Below are positions 28,286 to 30,369 of a DNA stretch of 30,369 bases, piece by piece; position 1 is the stretch's first letter; each line of letters starts with the position of its first letter. The translations under genes and the position numbers were made by a program. Under the pieces are notes generated by a model. It worked only from the letters and a program-made list of their open reading frames with translations, had not been told where the DNA came from and did not search any database. Origin of the DNA: CAZVCG01 sp964626265 (lineage in GTDB: Bacteria > Pseudomonadota > Alphaproteobacteria > UBA9219); the NCBI GenBank assembly GCA_964626265.1, contig CAZVCG010000024.1:1-30369 (forward strand). Direction: 5' to 3'.

Positions 28286-28356
28286 CAATGCCGCATTAAC
28301 GATTTTGCTTAAGGCAGAACATGATGTGGCGCATTAAAAGAAGGACATAAACTGTC

Positions 28357-28971
28357 ATGACGAAACGTCTTGAATCCAAGCATAAAATTGACCGCCGTTT
28401 GGGCGTCAACCTCTGGGGCCGTCCCAAAAGCCCGCTGAACAAGCGCGATTACCGTCCCGGCCAGCACGGCCAGCGCCGCAGCAAGCCATCGGACTTCGGC
28501 GTACAGCTCATGGCCAAACAGCGCCTGCGCGGCTACTACGGCAATATCGGCGAGCGCCAGTTCCGCCGCTACTATCAGGAAGCCATGCGCCGCCGCGGCG
28601 ATTCGGGAGAAAACTTGATCCAGTTGCTGGAACGCCGTTTGGATGCCGTCGTCTATCGAATGAAATTCGCGAGCACTGTATTCGCTTCGCGCCAGCTCGT
28701 GAGCCATGGCCACATCCTCGTGAACGGCAAGAAGGTCAATATCGCTTCGTATCAGGTGAAGGACGGCGACGTTGTCGAAGTGCGCGGCAAGGCCAAGCAG
28801 ATGGCGACCGTTATGGCCGCCGCTGAACTCGCCGAGCGCGACGTGCCGGATTACGTCACGGTCGATCACAAGGAAATGAAGGGCACGTTTACGCGCGCCC
28901 CCGCAATGGGCGACGTTCCGTATCCCGTGCAGATGGAGCCGAACCTCGTCATCGAGTTCTATTCGCGATAA
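28357..28971 (+). CDS. rpsD: 30S ribosomal protein S4
   Basis: S4 binds 16S rRNA and starts assembly of the 30S body. The 204-aa product has the N-terminal block KIDRRLGVNLWGRPKSPLNK and the RPGQHGQRRSKPSDFGVQLM segment. The S4 RNA-binding domain carries LLERRLDAVVYRMKFASTVF and ASRQLVSHGHILVNGKKVNI. It lacks the zinc-cysteine motif at the N-terminus. Here it is a stand-alone gene, as is common in alphaproteobacteria, with its own promoter, an AGAAGGA ribosome-binding site and a strong terminator after it. Confidence 0.99.
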   Translation: MTKRLESKHKIDRRLGVNLWGRPKSPLNKRDYRPGQHGQRRSKPSDFGVQLMAKQRLRGYYGNIGERQFRRYYQEAMRRRGDSGENLIQLLERRLDAVVYRMKFASTVFASRQLVSHGHILVNGKKVNIASYQVKDGDVVEVRGKAKQMATVMAAAELAERDVPDYVTVDHKEMKGTFTRAPAMGDVPYPVQMEPNLVIEFYSR

Positions 28972-28988
28972 TTTCGAATTTTCCGTTT

Positions 28989-29033
28989 GAAAAGGCCTTT
29001 TTCCGGCTTTCCGGCAAGAGGCCTTTTCTTTTG
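28989..29033 (+). terminator. Rho-independent terminator of rpsD
   Basis: AAAAGGCCT and AGGCCTTTT form the outer stem, with an inner CCGG-CTTT-CCGG, followed by TTTTCTTTTGC. It begins 18 bp after the rpsD stop. It is the clearest intrinsic terminator in the window. Confidence 0.85.
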
Positions 29034-29090
29034 CTTGTCGCGTGACATTATGTCATGCGGCAATTAAGCGAAATTGATCGGGAGATGTCC

Positions 29091-29591
29091 ATGAACAGCG
29101 CCAAATTCGACCAGCAGGTTTTGTATTACAAAAAAATACGCTTTCCGCGGGCGGTGGCTCTTCAGCGTATCCGCGATGACGTAAATAGAAACGGGACATG
29201 GAATAAAAAGAGACTGGAAAGGTTTAATGAGCTTTGGAAACTCGGCGCATTGCCGAAGCCCGAGAAGGTAAAGGAGGAGGCCATGAACGATGCCGTAAAG
29301 CCTTTTGTCGCCAAGTTCAAACTTAAGAAGAAAACCAAAACATGGAGCGACACAAAAACGTTCAAGGACATAAACAAGCTTAAACGCGAAGAAAGCAAGT
29401 TGAAAAATTCACTTGAGCGCTCCGGCTTCAAGAAAAAAGCTGTCAGTGGCGATGTGGGGATGTGGACGGTAGGATATGCGCACGCCAGGCACAAAAAACC
29501 GCAACTTTTTGCCGACGTCACGGCAATCGAACGGCGTAAACCTTACAAACTATTGCTCGAATTGTATTTCGTGTCGAAATACGAACTGTAA
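29091..29591 (+). CDS. Unrecognised basic 166-aa protein
   Basis: I do not recognise this family. I chose ATG 29091 because GGGAG (29080-29084) lies 6 nt upstream; ATG 29055 and 29085 are in frame alternatives. The protein is strongly basic and probably helical: YYKKIRFPRAVALQRIRDDV, then a lysine-rich middle (AKFKLKKKTKTWSDTKTFKD and NKLKREESKLKNSL). The C-terminus (MWTVGYAHARHKKPQLFADV, LLLELYFVSKYEL) looks more globular. There is no signal peptide. The base composition is AT-richer than rpsD. The lysine content suggests nucleic-acid binding, which is only inference. The spacer to 29731 holds an 8-bp inverted repeat (GTTCGCTC/GAGCGAAC) and nothing else I can name. Confidence 0.65.
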   Translation: MNSAKFDQQVLYYKKIRFPRAVALQRIRDDVNRNGTWNKKRLERFNELWKLGALPKPEKVKEEAMNDAVKPFVAKFKLKKKTKTWSDTKTFKDINKLKREESKLKNSLERSGFKKKAVSGDVGMWTVGYAHARHKKPQLFADVTAIERRKPYKLLLELYFVSKYEL

Positions 29592-29731
29592 AAAAAATCC
29601 CGATCAGGTTCGCTCGCCGCCAACTAAGCTTTTTGTATCGCTTTTATGCATGAATCCGGAATGTTTCGCAGAGCGAACAACCATTCCATTCCTGATTTAC
29701 AGAAAGGGAGGAAGTTATAAATAGCAGGAAA

Positions 29732-30232
29732 CTAACCCAGGTTTTTTTGTGAGTTATTGCCCAGTTTCCTTTTAAAAAAAGCAAGACTCAGTGCGCCTGT
29801 CGCAAGAAGCGCAAGCGTGGAGGGCTCAGGAACCGGCGCGGGCGCAGGCGTAGGCGGAGACAACGGTGTATGAGGTCCATGGTCAGGCTTTTCCGGAAAG
29901 ATGGGGAAAAGAATGACGGCTGATTCATGATGGGAGCGGTGACCAGGTACGCCCTGTGCGGCCAACATAAACCTGTGAGAGTTCATGCGTCTTAAATGGC
30001 GTCCCAGTGCTGTTTTCTTCAAATAGCGTGGGATATAAAAATATGCCTTGTTTGGTGTTTTGGGTTTGCATAGTTCAAGCAGACTTGAGGACGTCATCTG
30101 ATCCTCAATGTGCATTTTCCCTTTCGTATATTCTTCGAAATTAATCGATAACGCTGACGCGACTCTCGGCGTAGATGCCAGCAACGCCAGCGAACAGGTA
30201 ATAAAAGCTTTGCGAATTGGCATTTTTATCAT
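29732..30232 (-). CDS. PEP-CTERM domain protein
   Basis: PEP-CTERM proteins are exported and sorted by exosortase, usually in envelope or exopolysaccharide-linked systems. The 166-aa product has an N-terminal signal peptide (KAFITCSLALLASTPRVASA). A mature region with His-rich PGHRSHHESAVILFPIFPEK follows, then a Pro-rich linker (PLSPPTPAPAPVPEP), the C-terminal sorting signal VPEPSTLALLATGALSLAFF and a basic KRK tail. That is the diagnostic order. The start could be ATG 30232 or 30223; an upstream GTG (30247) is less likely. I see no exosortase gene nearby. The mature domain has no family I can name. Confidence 0.9.
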   Translation of the reverse strand: MIKMPIRKAFITCSLALLASTPRVASALSINFEEYTKGKMHIEDQMTSSSLLELCKPKTPNKAYFYIPRYLKKTALGRHLRRMNSHRFMLAAQGVPGHRSHHESAVILFPIFPEKPDHGPHTPLSPPTPAPAPVPEPSTLALLATGALSLAFFKRKLGNNSQKNLG

Positions 30233-30309
30233 GGCAAAACACCCCACTTAAAAATAGAACGCTTAATATTTATAGCATTATAACTATTGCAATACAAAAA
30301 TTTAGACTC

Positions 30310-30369
30310 TGCTTTTACTAGGGTCCAGACTCAATTAAGCCACCAGTAGACGGTTGAGATTAAGCAGAC
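30310..30369. mobile_element. Possible end of an insertion sequence at the window edge
   Basis: After an AT-rich spacer the composition changes at TTTTACTAG, followed by GGGTCCAGACTCAATTAAGC up to the edge. GAGTCTGGACCC-type ends are reminiscent of IS5-group insertion sequences, and contigs often break in such repeats. Too little is present to confirm an inverted repeat or transposase. Confidence 0.25.

Overview
The window looks like a chromosomal segment (probably a draft or metagenome-assembled contig, given three N gaps) from a flagellated Gram-negative alphaproteobacterium. Supporting this are the alphaproteobacterial style of the RF2, DnaK and MiaA sequences, the tatABC-serS-LytM order, a flgF-flgG-flgA-flgH operon behind a good sigma-54 type promoter, an ADP-heptose-type (family GT9) glycosyltransferase and the lipoprotein L-ring protein FlgH. 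I cannot name the genus; a Micavibrio-like or Rhodospirillales-like lineage is only a guess.

Layout. 1-722: the 3' part of prfB. 723-1271: a repeat-rich spacer with an assembly gap. 1272-2692: an AT-rich, probably acquired two-gene module on the minus strand (an XRE regulator and an unrecognised protein) with palindromic operator-like DNA upstream. 2983-3429: two small related unknown genes, followed by a 132-bp tandem duplication and a mosaic inverted-repeat element. 3888-4787: miaA. 4826-5475: a VapBC-type toxin-antitoxin pair with phased repeats at its promoter. 5708-6949: tatABC. 7022-8287: serS. 8326-9237: an NlpD-like lipoprotein with a degenerate LytM domain. 9299-9826: a ribbon-helix-helix/RelE toxin-antitoxin pair. 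9815-11209: folK-folP. 11285-14559: flgFGAH. 14771-16367: an orphan gene and a GT9 glycosyltransferase. 16490-21106: the chaperone set grpE, dnaK and dnaJ, with a NUDIX hydrolase between dnaK and dnaJ. 21133-21894: a CPBP membrane protease. 21891-23532: radC and map. 23685-25127: two tandem paralogous unknown proteins, one crossed by an N gap. 25201-27153: fabI-aroC. 27334-28137: uppP. 28357-28971: rpsD. 29091-30232: an unknown basic protein and a PEP-CTERM-anchored protein. The last bases may be the end of an insertion sequence.

Functionally this is mostly housekeeping: translation (prfB, serS, rpsD, map, miaA), folate synthesis (folKP), fatty-acid and aromatic synthesis (fabI, aroC), the envelope (uppP, tat, the LytM factor, GT9), protein folding (grpE, dnaK, dnaJ) and motility (flg). 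The accessory content sits in the joints between these blocks: two toxin-antitoxin modules, the XRE module, twin small genes, twin orphan proteins and several families of short dispersed repeats. The most unusual feature is a TCAGGG/GGGATCAG-type repeat family. It recurs at gene junctions, often as inverted pairs around a spacer, and in places appears to supply codons at the ends of reading frames (tatC C-terminus, radC N-terminus). No rRNA, tRNA or CRISPR array was seen.
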